Assembly (NCBI GenBank): GCA_043821115.1
Contig: JBDRDD010000026.1
Location: forward strand, 1 to 55,607
Length of the DNA: 55,607 bases
Source: JBDRDD01 sp043821115
GTDB lineage: Bacteria; CAYTYR01; UBA6262; DAOVJB01
Direction: 5' to 3'
The notes under the pieces were generated by a model. The model was not told where the DNA came from, did not search any database, and saw nothing but the letters and a program-made list of their open reading frames with translations. The position numbers and the translations under genes were made by a program. This document shows positions 24,769 to 31,835 of this stretch, piece by piece (positions within the stretch are counted from its first letter, which is position 1; the number at the start of each line of letters is the position of its first letter).

Positions 24769-25431
24769 ATGATAAAAGAAAATGTCAAGAAGTTATTATG
24801 TGAGATACCCGAAGGGGTGTCCCTCGTAGCCGCTGCAAAGGCGCGTACACCATCGGAGGTGCTTCAGGCGATAGAGGGCGGGGTAGAGATTATAGGCGAG
24901 AACTACGTGCAGGAGGCCCAGAGGGCCCATGCCATAGTGGGCCACAGGGCCAAATGGCATTTTATAGGCCATCTTCAGACCAACAAGGTGAAGAAGGCCG
25001 TTCAGATATTCGACATGATAGAGACTGTGGATACGCTTAAGATCGCCTCGGAGATAGATACCCATTGTGCCAGGATAGGCAAGATAATGCCTGTTCTTAT
25101 CGAGGTTAACAGCGGTAACGAGGAGTCAAAAAGCGGCGTAGGTCCGGAGAGGGCGATAGAGCTTGTAAAGGAAGTGGCCGGGCTCTCAAATATAAAGGTC
25201 ATGGGTCTAATGACCATAGCCCCTTATTTCGATGACCCCGAGAAGTCAAGGCGATATTTTTCAAGCACCAGAAGAATCTCTGAGGAAATAAAGGCATCAA
25301 AGATACAAAATGTGCAAATGAGGTATCTGTCTATGGGTATGAGTGATTCGTGGCGAGTAGCGGTGGAGGAAGGGTCCAATATGGTAAGGATAGGTACGGC
25401 CATATTCGGCACCAGGGACTACGAGAGATAA
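24769..25431 (+). CDS. YggS/PLPBP-family pyridoxal-phosphate homeostasis protein
   Basis: 220 residues. Fold-type III alanine-racemase-like TIM barrel: Lys24 in V-A-A-A-K binds PLP, followed by I-G-E-N-Y-V-Q-E-A, W-H-F-I-G-H-L-Q-T-N-K, G-L-M-T-I-A-P and S-M-G-M-S-x-[SD]-[WF]-x-x-A, then R-I-G-T-A-I-F-G. The family keeps free PLP levels in balance and affects amino- and keto-acid metabolism. Its length is near-normal. It has a modest upstream region and ends 14 nt before the strong promoter of the redox operon. Confidence 0.92.
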   Translation: MIKENVKKLLCEIPEGVSLVAAAKARTPSEVLQAIEGGVEIIGENYVQEAQRAHAIVGHRAKWHFIGHLQTNKVKKAVQIFDMIETVDTLKIASEIDTHCARIGKIMPVLIEVNSGNEESKSGVGPERAIELVKEVAGLSNIKVMGLMTIAPYFDDPEKSRRYFSSTRRISEEIKASKIQNVQMRYLSMGMSDSWRVAVEEGSNMVRIGTAIFGTRDYER

Positions 25432-25444
25432 CCAAAAAACTTGC

Positions 25445-25473
25445 TTGACAGTATATATAAATATATATATAAT
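25445..25473 (+). promoter_or_regulatory. consensus sigma70 promoter of the redox operon
   Basis: TTGACA (25445-25450), exactly 17 nt, TATAAT (25468-25473). The spacer is alternating TA. It should be one of the strongest promoters in the window. Confidence 0.88.
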
Positions 25474-25517
25474 ATAATTTCTGATTAAAAACACTACTAA
25501 ACAAGGAGGGATCTGAA

Positions 25518-25691
25518 ATGACGGCTGTTGTTGACAAAGAGAAATGCACGGGCTGCGAGGTATGCGTGGGCGTATGTCCCGTTGAGTCCATAACAATGGT
25601 GGACGGCAAAGCTGAGATAGATGCCGGGACATGCATCGACTGCGGCGTATGCGTTACTGCATGCCCGGAAGGCGCAATATCCATACCCTGA
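25518..25691 (+). CDS. 2x[4Fe-4S] ferredoxin
   Basis: 57 residues, too short for common length cut-offs. ACAAGGAGGG sits 7 nt before the ATG. Two complete clusters are visible: C-T-G-C-E-V-C-V-G-V-C-P and C-I-D-C-G-V-C-V-T-A-C-P, separated by about 30 residues. It is a clostridial-type small electron carrier for low-potential reactions in the cytoplasm. As first gene behind the consensus promoter it is probably highly expressed. It is followed 10 nt later by a cysteine-rich DUF6485 gene. Confidence 0.93.
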   Translation: MTAVVDKEKCTGCEVCVGVCPVESITMVDGKAEIDAGTCIDCGVCVTACPEGAISIP

Positions 25692-25701
25692 GGCAGGATA
25701 A

Positions 25702-25905
25702 ATGACGCAATGCAAGGTGCAAAAGAACAAGTCCCGCTGCAACTGCTCGTATGAGCCCTGCAGCAGGAAGGGAGTGTGCTGCGAGTGCCTGCAGTACCAC
25801 TGGGGCATGGGTGAGCTGCCTGCATGCTTTTTCCCGGATGACGTTGAGAGAACATATGACCGTTCCCTGGAAACCTTCATAAAGGTATGCAAAAAAAGGG
25901 GATGA
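25702..25905 (+). CDS. DUF6485-like cysteine-rich small protein
   Basis: 67 residues with nine cysteines. The arrangement C-N-C-S-Y-E-P-C-S-R-K-G-V-C-C-E-C-L-Q-Y-H and the later E-L-P-A-C-F-F-P match the DUF6485 family, common in anaerobes. The cysteine pattern suggests a zinc or iron-sulfur site. Function unknown. It lies between a ferredoxin and a His-rich membrane protein, within one operon. Confidence 0.78.
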   Translation: MTQCKVQKNKSRCNCSYEPCSRKGVCCECLQYHWGMGELPACFFPDDVERTYDRSLETFIKVCKKRG

Positions 25906-25911
25906 CGGGTC

Positions 25912-26574
25912 ATGTCAACATGCCACACTCACAACCACGATCACAAGGGGTCGGTGTCAAGTCTCATAATAGATGAGCTCAAGCACCACGCGCCCTTCAC
26001 GGTGTTCGGGGCTGTTACGGGTATCATACTGATGATGCTCTTCAAGAATATCCCCAGGACACTCTCCTACAACATTTTCTACACACTGCACCCGATGCAT
26101 GTTGTACTTAGCGCGCTGGTCACGGCATCGATGTATGAGCGCCACAAATGCAGCACTGACAGGAAACTGTGCGACCTATGGGTGCTTCTTTTGATAGGCT
26201 ACGTGGGTTCAGTAAGCATAGCCACCATAAGCGATTCGCTGATACCTTACCTGGGAGAGACCCTTCTTGACATGCCTCACAGGCATGTGCACATAGGGTT
26301 TATAGAAGAGTGGTGGCTGGTAAACCCGCTTGCCATAATAGGCATAGCGCTCGCATATTTTAGACCAAGCACGAAATTCCCGCACGGCGCTCATGTACTG
26401 CTCAGCACCTGGGCGTCGCTCTTTCATATAATTCTTGCCGGAAAAGGGGCCATGGGATGGCTCTCTTACGCGGCTGTATTCGCGTTTCTGTTCTTCGCGG
26501 TGTGGATACCGTGCTGTGTAAGCGATATAGTGTTTCCGCTTTTGTTTGTCAGGAAGAAAAAAAATATCACATGA
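25912..26574 (+). CDS. His-rich N-terminus, multispan inner-membrane protein
   Basis: 220 residues. The N-terminus C-H-T-H-N-H-D-H could bind a transition metal. About six hydrophobic segments follow (near residues 30-46, 60-78, 90-112, 140-158, 165-185, 188-210), with conserved-looking charged residues inside or between them (D-M-P-H-R-H-V-H and E-E-W-W). I do not recognise the family. Metal transport or sensing is suggested only by the histidines and the redox neighbours. Confidence 0.72.
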   Translation: MSTCHTHNHDHKGSVSSLIIDELKHHAPFTVFGAVTGIILMMLFKNIPRTLSYNIFYTLHPMHVVLSALVTASMYERHKCSTDRKLCDLWVLLLIGYVGSVSIATISDSLIPYLGETLLDMPHRHVHIGFIEEWWLVNPLAIIGIALAYFRPSTKFPHGAHVLLSTWASLFHIILAGKGAMGWLSYAAVFAFLFFAVWIPCCVSDIVFPLLFVRKKKNIT

Positions 26575-26585
26575 AAGGAGGAAAA

Positions 26586-26906
26586 ATGGCTATCAATGTA
26601 ACTGATGATACGTTCAAACAGGAAGTCCTGGAAGAGAAGATGCCGGTACTGGTGGATTTCTGGGCATCCTGGTGCGGACCGTGCCAGATGGTGGCTCCCA
26701 TAATAGAGGAACTTTCAAAAGATTACGACGGTAAGTTCAAGGTCTGCAAGGTGAACGTTGATAACGCGCAGGAAACAGCCGCGCATTACGGCGTGATGAG
26801 CATACCTACTATCGCGGTCTTCAAGGATGGCGAAGTGGTCGATAAGATTATAGGCGCAGCACCCAAGGCGATGATAGAAGAAAAAATGAAGCCCCATATG
26901 ACATAA
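26586..26906 (+). CDS. trxA: thioredoxin
   Basis: 106 residues from ATG 26586 with AAAGGAGGAAAA upstream; a longer frame upstream lies in the membrane protein gene. Active site W-C-G-P-C at residues 29-33, cis-proline in M-S-I-P-T (about residue 76), and buried Asp in V-L-V-D-F. It is a standard-length cytoplasmic disulfide reductase. Neighbouring OsmC and ferredoxin suggest a role in peroxide or disulfide stress. Confidence 0.95.
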   Translation: MAINVTDDTFKQEVLEEKMPVLVDFWASWCGPCQMVAPIIEELSKDYDGKFKVCKVNVDNAQETAAHYGVMSIPTIAVFKDGEVVDKIIGAAPKAMIEEKMKPHMT

Positions 26907-26921
26907 AGAGGGGTTTGCGTT

Positions 26922-27377
26922 ATGACAGAAGAAAAAACACAAAAATATTTCTATAAAGTAAAGCTTAAATGGAAAGAGGCTAAAACAGGGGTGGTCTCAT
27001 CCGGTGACAGGCCGGATATACAGGTGAGCGCCCCTGTTGAGTTTGACGGGCAGCAGGGTCTGTGGACAGCCCAGAACCTGCTGGTCGCATCTGTGGTAAG
27101 CTGTTTCATGACAACATTTGTATTCCAGGCCAAAAAACACGGACTGGAATTCTCTTCTCTTGACATAGCGGCGCAGGGCCTGCTCGAGAAGGTTGAGGAT
27201 ACCTTCATGATATCAAAGATAGAGCTCATCCCCCATCTTGTCATCTACTCCCTGGTTGATAAAGATAAGGCAGAAAAAGTATTGCAGCGCGCGGACCAGT
27301 TCTGCCTCATCTCAAACTCCATAAAATCCAAGATATTCCTCATCCCGGATGTGGAAATTAAAACAAAAGGAGCGTGA
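26922..27377 (+). CDS. OsmC-family protein
   Basis: 151 residues. It follows the OsmC/Ohr fold layout: an N-terminal beta part, V-S-A-P-V-E-F-D-G-Q-Q-G-L-W-T-A-Q-N-L-L-V-A-S-V-V-S-C-F with the first redox Cys (about residue 63), and a second Cys in A-D-Q-F-C-L-I-S-N-S (about residue 128). Family members reduce organic peroxides, though many OsmC-like proteins have other roles. Encoded 15 nt after trxA, a possible reductant. Confidence 0.82.
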   Translation: MTEEKTQKYFYKVKLKWKEAKTGVVSSGDRPDIQVSAPVEFDGQQGLWTAQNLLVASVVSCFMTTFVFQAKKHGLEFSSLDIAAQGLLEKVEDTFMISKIELIPHLVIYSLVDKDKAEKVLQRADQFCLISNSIKSKIFLIPDVEIKTKGA

Positions 27378-27382
27378 CCACT

Positions 27383-27736
27383 ATGCCTATAATGGAAATC
27401 ACCGTATTACCGCTTGGAACCCAGACATCTTCGCTTAGCCAGTTCGTGGCGGATTCAGTTTCTGTCCTCAAAGACGAAAAAGATATCAAGTACCACCTGA
27501 CAGCCATGGGCACCATAATCCAGTCTGATTCGGCTGAGAAGCTCTTCGAGGTGGCCGTCAAGATGCACAATGCTGTTCTAAAGAACAATGTACGTGTACT
27601 TACCGCGCTCAAGATAGATGACCGCAAGGACAAGAAGGTCACGGTTGAGAGCAAGATAGATTCGGTCCAGAGAAGCCTCAAGGACCGCTACAAGGGCAAG
27701 TGGATACGCAGGGGGGCACGTGGCGACTACAGGTAG
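27383..27736 (+). CDS. MTH1187/YkoF-type thiamine-binding protein
   Basis: 117 residues from ATG 27383, with AAGGAG 10 nt upstream; the in-frame GTG at 27374 is too close to the same site. The sequence M-E-I-T-V-L-P-L-G-T-Q, then Y-H-L-T-A-M-G-T-I-I-Q-S-D-S and R-V-L-T-A-L-K-I-D-D-R, and the basic tail match the MTH1187 family. Members are small ferredoxin-like-fold proteins reported to bind thiamine or hydroxymethylpyrimidine. It overlaps the start of rph by 17 nt. Confidence 0.82.
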   Translation: MPIMEITVLPLGTQTSSLSQFVADSVSVLKDEKDIKYHLTAMGTIIQSDSAEKLFEVAVKMHNAVLKNNVRVLTALKIDDRKDKKVTVESKIDSVQRSLKDRYKGKWIRRGARGDYR

Positions 27737-28436
27737 GAAGAAAAACAACCAGATAAGGCCCCTTAAAATAACCAGGGACTATCTTAAACACGCCGAAGGC
27801 TCCGTGCTTATAGAATCCGGCAACACCAAGGTTCTGTGCGCGGTATCGGTTGATGAGAAGGTACCGCCGTTCTTGAGGGATTCAGGCAATGGATGGGTGA
27901 CTGCTGAGTATTCAATGCTGCCAAGATCAACTAACAAGAGAATGATAAGAGACAGGGTGAAGATGTCAGGCAGAACCTATGAGATCCAAAGGCTCATTGG
28001 CAGGGCACTACGGTCCTGCATTGACCTGAAAAAGCTGGGAGAAAGAACTATCGTCATTGACTGCGATGTTATTCAGGCAGACGGGGGAACAAGAACAACA
28101 GCCATTAACGGCGCTTTCATAGCCCTTGCGGATGCCATTAAAAAAATGAAAAAAGAGGGTAAGGTAATTCAAACTCCTCTAAAGAACTATATAGCGGCAA
28201 TAAGTGTTGGCAAAAGCAATAATTCCCTAATAATGGACCTTAACTACGAACAGGACAGCAGCGCAGATGTTGACATGAACATAGTCATGAATGACAAAGG
28301 GGAATTCATAGAGATACAGGGTACAAGCGAGAAGGAGCCGTTCTCAAAAGAAGAAATGAAGAAACTCCTATCACTTGCTGAAAAAGGCATAAAGCACATA
28401 ATATCCATACAGAAGAAACTCATCGGGAAGTTATGA
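27720..28436 (+). CDS. rph: ribonuclease PH
   Basis: 238 residues from a GTG start overlapping the previous gene. It trims tRNA 3' ends by phosphorolysis. Family marks: T-G-R-K-K-N-N-Q-I-R-P-L-K-I near the N-terminus, S-V-L-I-E-S-G-N-T-K-V-L-C-A-V-S-V, the phosphate/RNA-binding R-x-x-R helices (R-L-I-G-R-A-L-R), D-C-D-V-I-Q-A-D-G-G-T-R-T and I-Q-G-T-S-E-K-E-P-F-S. Length is normal. rdgB follows with a 4-nt overlap, a pair commonly seen together and fused in some bacteria. Confidence 0.95.
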   Translation: MATTGRKKNNQIRPLKITRDYLKHAEGSVLIESGNTKVLCAVSVDEKVPPFLRDSGNGWVTAEYSMLPRSTNKRMIRDRVKMSGRTYEIQRLIGRALRSCIDLKKLGERTIVIDCDVIQADGGTRTTAINGAFIALADAIKKMKKEGKVIQTPLKNYIAAISVGKSNNSLIMDLNYEQDSSADVDMNIVMNDKGEFIEIQGTSEKEPFSKEEMKKLLSLAEKGIKHIISIQKKLIGKL

Positions 28437-29011
28437 AAGAGATAGTACTGGCCACCAAGAACAAGAACAAGGTAAAGGAGATAAGAAAGATCCTGAGGGG
28501 CCTGCCCATCAGGATACTTTTTATAAAAGATCTCCCTGATGTAATAGAAGACAGAAAAACCCTAAAGGGAAATGCCGTAAAAAAAGCAAAAGAAATAGCT
28601 AAATATACAAACAAGACAGCCCTGGCCGATGATTCAGGCCTCGAGGTAAAGGCATTAAACAACAAGCCCGGTATTAAATCAGCACGCTTTGCAGGCCCGA
28701 AATGTAACTATATGGATAACAACAAGAAACTCTTAAGGCTTATGAAGAATAAAACAAATAGAAACGCTACATTTAAGTGCGTCATGGCGCTTGCAACACC
28801 AAAAGGAAAGACAACCACGGTACTTGGAATAGTAAAGGGCACAATCTCCACTAAAATGCAGGGAAAGAACGGTTTCGGCTACGATCCCGTATTCATATAT
28901 CCACCATACAACAAGACTTTTGCCCAAATACCTCTTAAAACAAAGAATAAGATAAGCCACAGGGCACTTGCGCTTGAGAAAATAAGGCAAATAATAGAAA
29001 AGATGAGATGA
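28433..29011 (+). CDS. rdgB: XTP/dITP pyrophosphatase (Ham1/RdgB)
   Basis: 192 residues. It hydrolyses non-canonical purine nucleotides (XTP, dITP) to monophosphates. Motifs: A-T-K-N-K-N-K-V-K-E at the N-terminus, D-D-S-G-L-E-V (catalytic acids), G-I-K-S-A-R-F-A-G, and G-F-G-Y-D-P-V-F with S-H-R-A-L-A at the C-terminus. A-rich, lysine-rich codons are denser here than in the upstream part of the operon. It ends the operon immediately before the tRNA-Pro promoter. Confidence 0.95.
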   Translation: MKEIVLATKNKNKVKEIRKILRGLPIRILFIKDLPDVIEDRKTLKGNAVKKAKEIAKYTNKTALADDSGLEVKALNNKPGIKSARFAGPKCNYMDNNKKLLRLMKNKTNRNATFKCVMALATPKGKTTTVLGIVKGTISTKMQGKNGFGYDPVFIYPPYNKTFAQIPLKTKNKISHRALALEKIRQIIEKMR

Positions 29012-29040
29012 TTGACATATGCCCGAAATAGTGGTAATAT
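29012..29040 (+). promoter_or_regulatory. promoter of tRNA-Pro
   Basis: TTGACA (29012-29017), 17 nt, TAATAT (29035-29040), about 30 nt before the tRNA. Confidence 0.75.
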
Positions 29041-29070
29041 AAAAGGGCATATTTTCTATTTAAACCTATA

Positions 29071-29148
29071 CGGGGCGTGGCGCAGCCTGGTTAGCGCGCC
29101 TGCTTTGGGAGCAGGAAGTCCCCGGTTCGAATCCGGGCGCCCCGACCA
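29071..29148 (+). tRNA. tRNA-Pro (anticodon TGG)
   Basis: Acceptor CGGGGCG pairs with CGCCCCG; anticodon stem CCTGC/GCAGG closes the loop TTTGGGA (anticodon TGG); T-arm CCCGG-TTCGAAT-CCGGG. The CCA end is encoded. It marks the left side of the accessory region. Confidence 0.96.
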
Positions 29149-29181
29149 TTAATCTACTTATTAATAAAAGGAAACTGGTAA

Positions 29182-29388
29182 ATGTATTTAACAGATTCGG
29201 AGATTAAACAATTAGAGTTACTGAAGAAGAAAACCCCTGCCCAGAGATTCCTTATGATGGCTGATTTGATTAATGCCCAAATAGAAGCCATGAGAGAAGG
29301 GTTGAAATATAAGAATCCAAAGATGAGCGATAAGGAAATAGACAAATGTTTTAGAGAAAGAATGAAAGAAATATATTCGATGAAATAA
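29182..29388 (+). CDS. small hypothetical protein
   Basis: 68 residues, start backed by AAAGGAAA. Composition is helical and charged. The pattern L-L-K-K-K-T-P-A-Q-R-F-L-M-M-A-D-L-I and the later N-P-K-M-S-D-K-E-I-D-K-C-F resembles small partner proteins encoded before nucleotidyltransferase-type genes, where a P-x-[LM]-[ST]-x-x-E stretch is frequent. No such partner gene follows here; a short membrane peptide gene follows instead. It might be an orphaned half of such a pair. Function unknown. Confidence 0.55.
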   Translation: MYLTDSEIKQLELLKKKTPAQRFLMMADLINAQIEAMREGLKYKNPKMSDKEIDKCFRERMKEIYSMK

Positions 29389-29406
29389 TAGGATGGTTAT
29401 ACTTCA

Positions 29407-29592
29407 ATGCCAGATGTAAGTGATAGTTCACAGATTGGTGAATTCGTACGAGATTTAATAAAGACAATAGAAAAAAACAATGAAATTACAAATATATTAA
29501 ATAATTCTCTATTGAAATATACAACTAAGCTTTTTTGGCTAACATTAATAATATCTCTTATTATGATTGTGCAAATAGTTATAATGGTATGA
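29407..29592 (+). CDS. small C-terminal-anchored hypothetical protein
   Basis: 61 residues. The first 35 are charged and helical; residues about 40-60 form one membrane segment (L-F-W-L-T-L-I-I-S-L-I-M-I-V). No clear ribosome site. The stop codon ends 1 nt before the split tRNA-Arg gene. It may be a chance frame, but composition and position after the 68-residue gene favour a real small gene. Confidence 0.45.
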   Translation: MPDVSDSSQIGEFVRDLIKTIEKNNEITNILNNSLLKYTTKLFWLTLIISLIMIVQIVIMV

Positions 29593-29628
29593 AGCGCCTG
29601 TAGCTCAGTCGGATAGAGCATCTGCCTT

Positions 29629-30269
29629 CAATTAGGAGCCTTTGCGTGGAATAGAAACATGCAAAGTGGATGTGGCTATATGCAAGGATCCCCTCGAGTA
29701 AAATCAGGGCAATTTGCAGGCAACCGCTGAATGCAGGGTAAACGTTCGCACAAGGAGGTGGAAGTGCATCACACTAAGTACAAAGGGGATATTGGCTTAA
29801 CAAAAGTTATCAGTGATCTTACAGAGAAGGGTCATACCCCGTGTATTCCGCTATCAGAACACTAGGCTTATGATGTTGTGGTTGTTCTTGATAACGGTGA
29901 TGTTGTTAAGTTGCAGGTCAAGTACGCGGCTTTACAGGATAACGGGACTGTAGAAGTAAGGTTTAGAAGGAATTGGATTGATAAGCACGGTGTTCATTCT
30001 GAGCCATACGGAACAAAAGAATTTGATTATTACGCAATTTATTGTCCTGAAAAGGAAGCAATTCTTTATGTTCCGAATAATAAAAACTGTCCCAAGGCAA
30101 TACGCTTCGACAAGCCTGCAAATAACCAGCAGAAAAGTGTGAGATGGGCGAACGATTACCTTGAACTAAAGCGAGAGTCCTCAGAGACTATACGCCACAC
30201 ACCTGAAATGGTGAAGACATAGTCCAGACCGCAACAGATTGTCTGGCCGAGGAAACTCGGTGCGGTAAG
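29629..30269 (+). mobile_element. group I self-splicing intron, 641 nt
   Basis: The catalytic core is visible near the 3' end: an R-type element with CAGAGACTATACG (about 30183-30195) and an S-type element GAAGACATAGTCC (about 30212-30224), whose GACTA and TAGTC form the P7 pairing. P/Q-like sequences AATTTGCAGGCAACC and CTGAATGCAGGGTAAAC occur at 29711-29743. The exon-intron borders obey the U-at-5'/G-at-3' rule. P1 guide pairing with exon 1 could not be fixed with confidence by eye. The loop after the P/Q region carries a homing endonuclease gene. Confidence 0.92.
29764..30222 (+). pseudogene. intron-encoded PD-(D/E)XK-type homing endonuclease with in-frame amber codon
   Basis: A GTG at 29764 with AAGGAGG 5 nt upstream opens a frame reading T-K-Y-K-G-D-I-G-L-T-K-V-I-S-D-L-T, then TAG at 29863-29865 (codon 34), and then continues Y-D-V-V-V-V-L-D-N-G-D-V-V-K-L-Q-V-K-Y to 30222. 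The spaced D...[Q]-V-K motif and overall size (152 codons) resemble I-Ssp6803I, a PD-(D/E)XK enzyme from a tRNA-fMet group I intron in cyanobacteria. Both sides of the amber codon are conserved-looking, so the stop looks recent. Amber suppression cannot be excluded, but TAG ends other genes here. The 3' end of the frame runs through the P3-P7 core. Confidence 0.8.
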
Positions 30270-30347
30270 CTAAGCAGAGGGTCGGGGGTTCGAATCCCTC
30301 CGGGCGCGCCAAGTTTATTGACAATCATGTAAGAGGGGGACAAAAAG

Positions 30348-31019
30348 ATGGAATTAAAAAGCGTTAAAGTTCCAGAACCAATGGTACCTTTGTTTGAGAA
30401 AGCCGAAGAATATGTTAAGGGATATTTTGACACGTTCACTTCCAACAAGACCGAGGGAACGATCACTATAGGCAAAGAGCGCTATATCCTGGTAAGGGCC
30501 AAATCCCTGAGACTTGATTTTGCGAAGAGTTTCGGTGAAGCTATGGGTTTATCTGATAACATGGCAGAAATAGCAGCCGATAATTTCCTCTATATCATGG
30601 CTAAATCCATAGGACAAGCAGATGCCAAGCATTTTGCCAAAGCACAGAACGTGAAAGACCCTATAGCCAAGCTGGCTGCAGGGCCAATCAGCTTTAACTA
30701 TTCAGGCTGGGCGTTCGTGGATATATTCCCGGAAAGCAAGCCCTCTGCGGACGAGAACTATTTTTTAGTCTATGATCACCCTTATTCCTTTGAGTGCGAG
30801 TCATATATAGACGTTAACGGCGCAAACTCCAAGAAAGCCGTATGTGTCATGAATGCGGGCTATTCGGCAGGCTGGTGCTCAGAGAGCTTCGGCATAGATG
30901 TTGATGCAAGGGAAATCATGTGCCAGGCAAAGGGAGATAAGGCATGCAGGTTCGTCATGGGAGTAAAAAGCAAGCTTGACAAATACGAGGAATGGGCATT
31001 AGAGAATATCAAAAGATAA
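30348..31019 (+). CDS. V4R-domain protein
   Basis: 223 residues, AGAGGGGG upstream. The C-terminal half (about residues 95-215) matches the V4R (4-vinyl reductase) small-molecule-binding domain: an N-Y-S-G-W-A-F-V-D beta start, Y-S-F-E-C-E-S-Y, a mid G-Y-S-A-G-W-C-S-E-S-F-G, and a closing E-I-M-C-Q-A-K-G-D-K-A-C-R-F-V-M with cysteines that may hold zinc. V4R domains sense hydrocarbons or ligands, usually in front of sensor or sigma-54 regulators; here the protein ends after the domain. It may act with the 75-residue protein 16 nt downstream. Confidence 0.85.
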   Translation: MELKSVKVPEPMVPLFEKAEEYVKGYFDTFTSNKTEGTITIGKERYILVRAKSLRLDFAKSFGEAMGLSDNMAEIAADNFLYIMAKSIGQADAKHFAKAQNVKDPIAKLAAGPISFNYSGWAFVDIFPESKPSADENYFLVYDHPYSFECESYIDVNGANSKKAVCVMNAGYSAGWCSESFGIDVDAREIMCQAKGDKACRFVMGVKSKLDKYEEWALENIKR

Positions 31020-31035
31020 CTAGAAGGAGCTAAAA

Positions 31036-31263
31036 GTGAGTTCTAACTTTTATAATAAAGTGTTTATAGCATGCAAGCCCTTTTTGGGAGAGCATACCGA
31101 GAGTTTTCTAAAAAGACAGATAGAATGGCATCTGTCTAAGAACCCGAATACACTGGCGCCTTCAGATAAAGAAGACTTAGCCCAGTGGATAATGATCTCA
31201 GCGGCACTGATTATAGGAAAAGACAAGGCTAAGGAACTATATGACAAAGTAATGAATTTATAG
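31036..31263 (+). CDS. small helical hypothetical protein
   Basis: 75 residues from GTG with AGAAGGAG upstream. All-helical composition, with F-L-G-E-H-T-E-S-F-L-K-R-Q-I-E-W-H-L and a short C-terminal helix. No family recognised. It is probably cotranscribed with the V4R gene. Confidence 0.6.
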   Translation: MSSNFYNKVFIACKPFLGEHTESFLKRQIEWHLSKNPNTLAPSDKEDLAQWIMISAALIIGKDKAKELYDKVMNL

Positions 31264-31343
31264 AACAAACCTTCCTTATTAAGACAATATAAACGGTAGA
31301 GCAAATGACTGTGAAGTTGTTTATTGCTTTGACAAAGTGTTAA

Positions 31344-31688
31344 CAATGGGTAAGGTGTGACTATTGCGGTAAAGATATTTACAGAACACCTAAAGACTTC
31401 AAGAGATCAAAGAGTAAAAAATTTTTCTGCTCTGTAAATTGCCATTGTTCTTGGGAAAATGAGAATAGACGCTGCGGTGAGAACGCTCCCAACTGGGTAT
31501 GTGGAAAAACAGTTTATAGAAGATTGTTAAAGCGCTATGGTAAAGAAGAAAAATGTGCTAAGTGTGGAATTACTGATAAAAGAGTATTAGTTGTTCATCA
31601 TAGCGATAGCAATAGAAGAAACAATAAAGCGAATAATTTAATGTGGCTTTGTAGAAATTGTCATTATCTAGTTCATTATTATGAGTAA
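31344..31688 (+). pseudogene. HNH endonuclease gene without a usable start codon
   Basis: This frame runs 114 codons to TAA at 31686-31688 and reads W-V-R-C-D-Y-C-G-K, a set of C-x-x-C zinc ligands (C-S-V-N-C-H-C), then C-A-K-C-G-I-T-D-K-R, V-V-H-H-S-D-S-N-R-R-N-N-K-A-N-N-L and C-R-N-C-H: an HNH fold with zinc ribbon, typical of homing-type HNH enzymes. An in-frame TAA lies at 31341-31343 and no ATG, GTG or TTG starts the frame; an ATG at 31346 in another frame reads MGKV then stops. A one-base frameshift near 31356 would restore M-G-K-V/W-V-R-C. Likely a recently broken mobile endonuclease gene. Confidence 0.7.
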
Positions 31689-31694
31689 TATTCT

Positions 31695-31769
31695 GGTGGC
31701 TATAGTGTAAGGGCAGCACGAGAGATTGTGGATCTCTTAGTACGGGTTCAAATCCCGTTAGCCACCCCA
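31695..31769 (+). tRNA. tRNA-His (anticodon GTG)
   Basis: Position -1 G (31695) pairs with C73; acceptor GTGGCTA pairs with TAGCCAC; anticodon stem AGAGA/TCTCT closes the loop TTGTGGA; T-arm ACGGG-TTCAAAT-CCCGT; CCA encoded. The genomically encoded extra G is the tRNA-His hallmark. Confidence 0.95.
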
Positions 31770-31835
31770 CTTTTAGATTTATTCCCACAAAAATAGACTT
31801 CTAAAAATTTTATGTAATGCTTCTCTGATAATTAG

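Larger units (their letters stand above)
29594..30311 (+). tRNA. tRNA-Arg (anticodon TCT) interrupted by a group I intron
   Basis: Exon 1 is 29594-29628 and exon 2 is 30270-30311. Joined, the acceptor GCGCCTG pairs with CGGGCGC, the D-stem is GCTC/GAGC, the anticodon stem TCTGC/GCAGA closes the loop CTTCTAA (anticodon TCT), and the T-arm is GGGGG-TTCGAAT-CCCTC; CCA is encoded. The intron lies between anticodon bases 34 and 35. The last base of exon 1 is T and the last intron base is G (30269), as group I splicing requires. Confidence 0.93.

Noticed and set aside
25443..25490. Long alternating TA run considered as a replication-type AT-rich element
   Set aside because: It is fully explained as the spacer and -10 of a consensus promoter; no iterons or DnaA-type boxes were seen.
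29863..29865. The amber codon considered as a sign of stop-codon recoding in this organism
   Set aside because: TAG ends other intact genes in the window, for example at 20466-20468 and 36168-36170, so a genome-wide reassignment is not supported.
31290..31325. A tRNA-like stretch (GGTAGAGCA followed by a hairpin with GTGAA in the loop) before the HNH frame
   Set aside because: The anticodon arm has the wrong loop size and no acceptor or T-arm can be found; at most a tRNA fragment, so not called.
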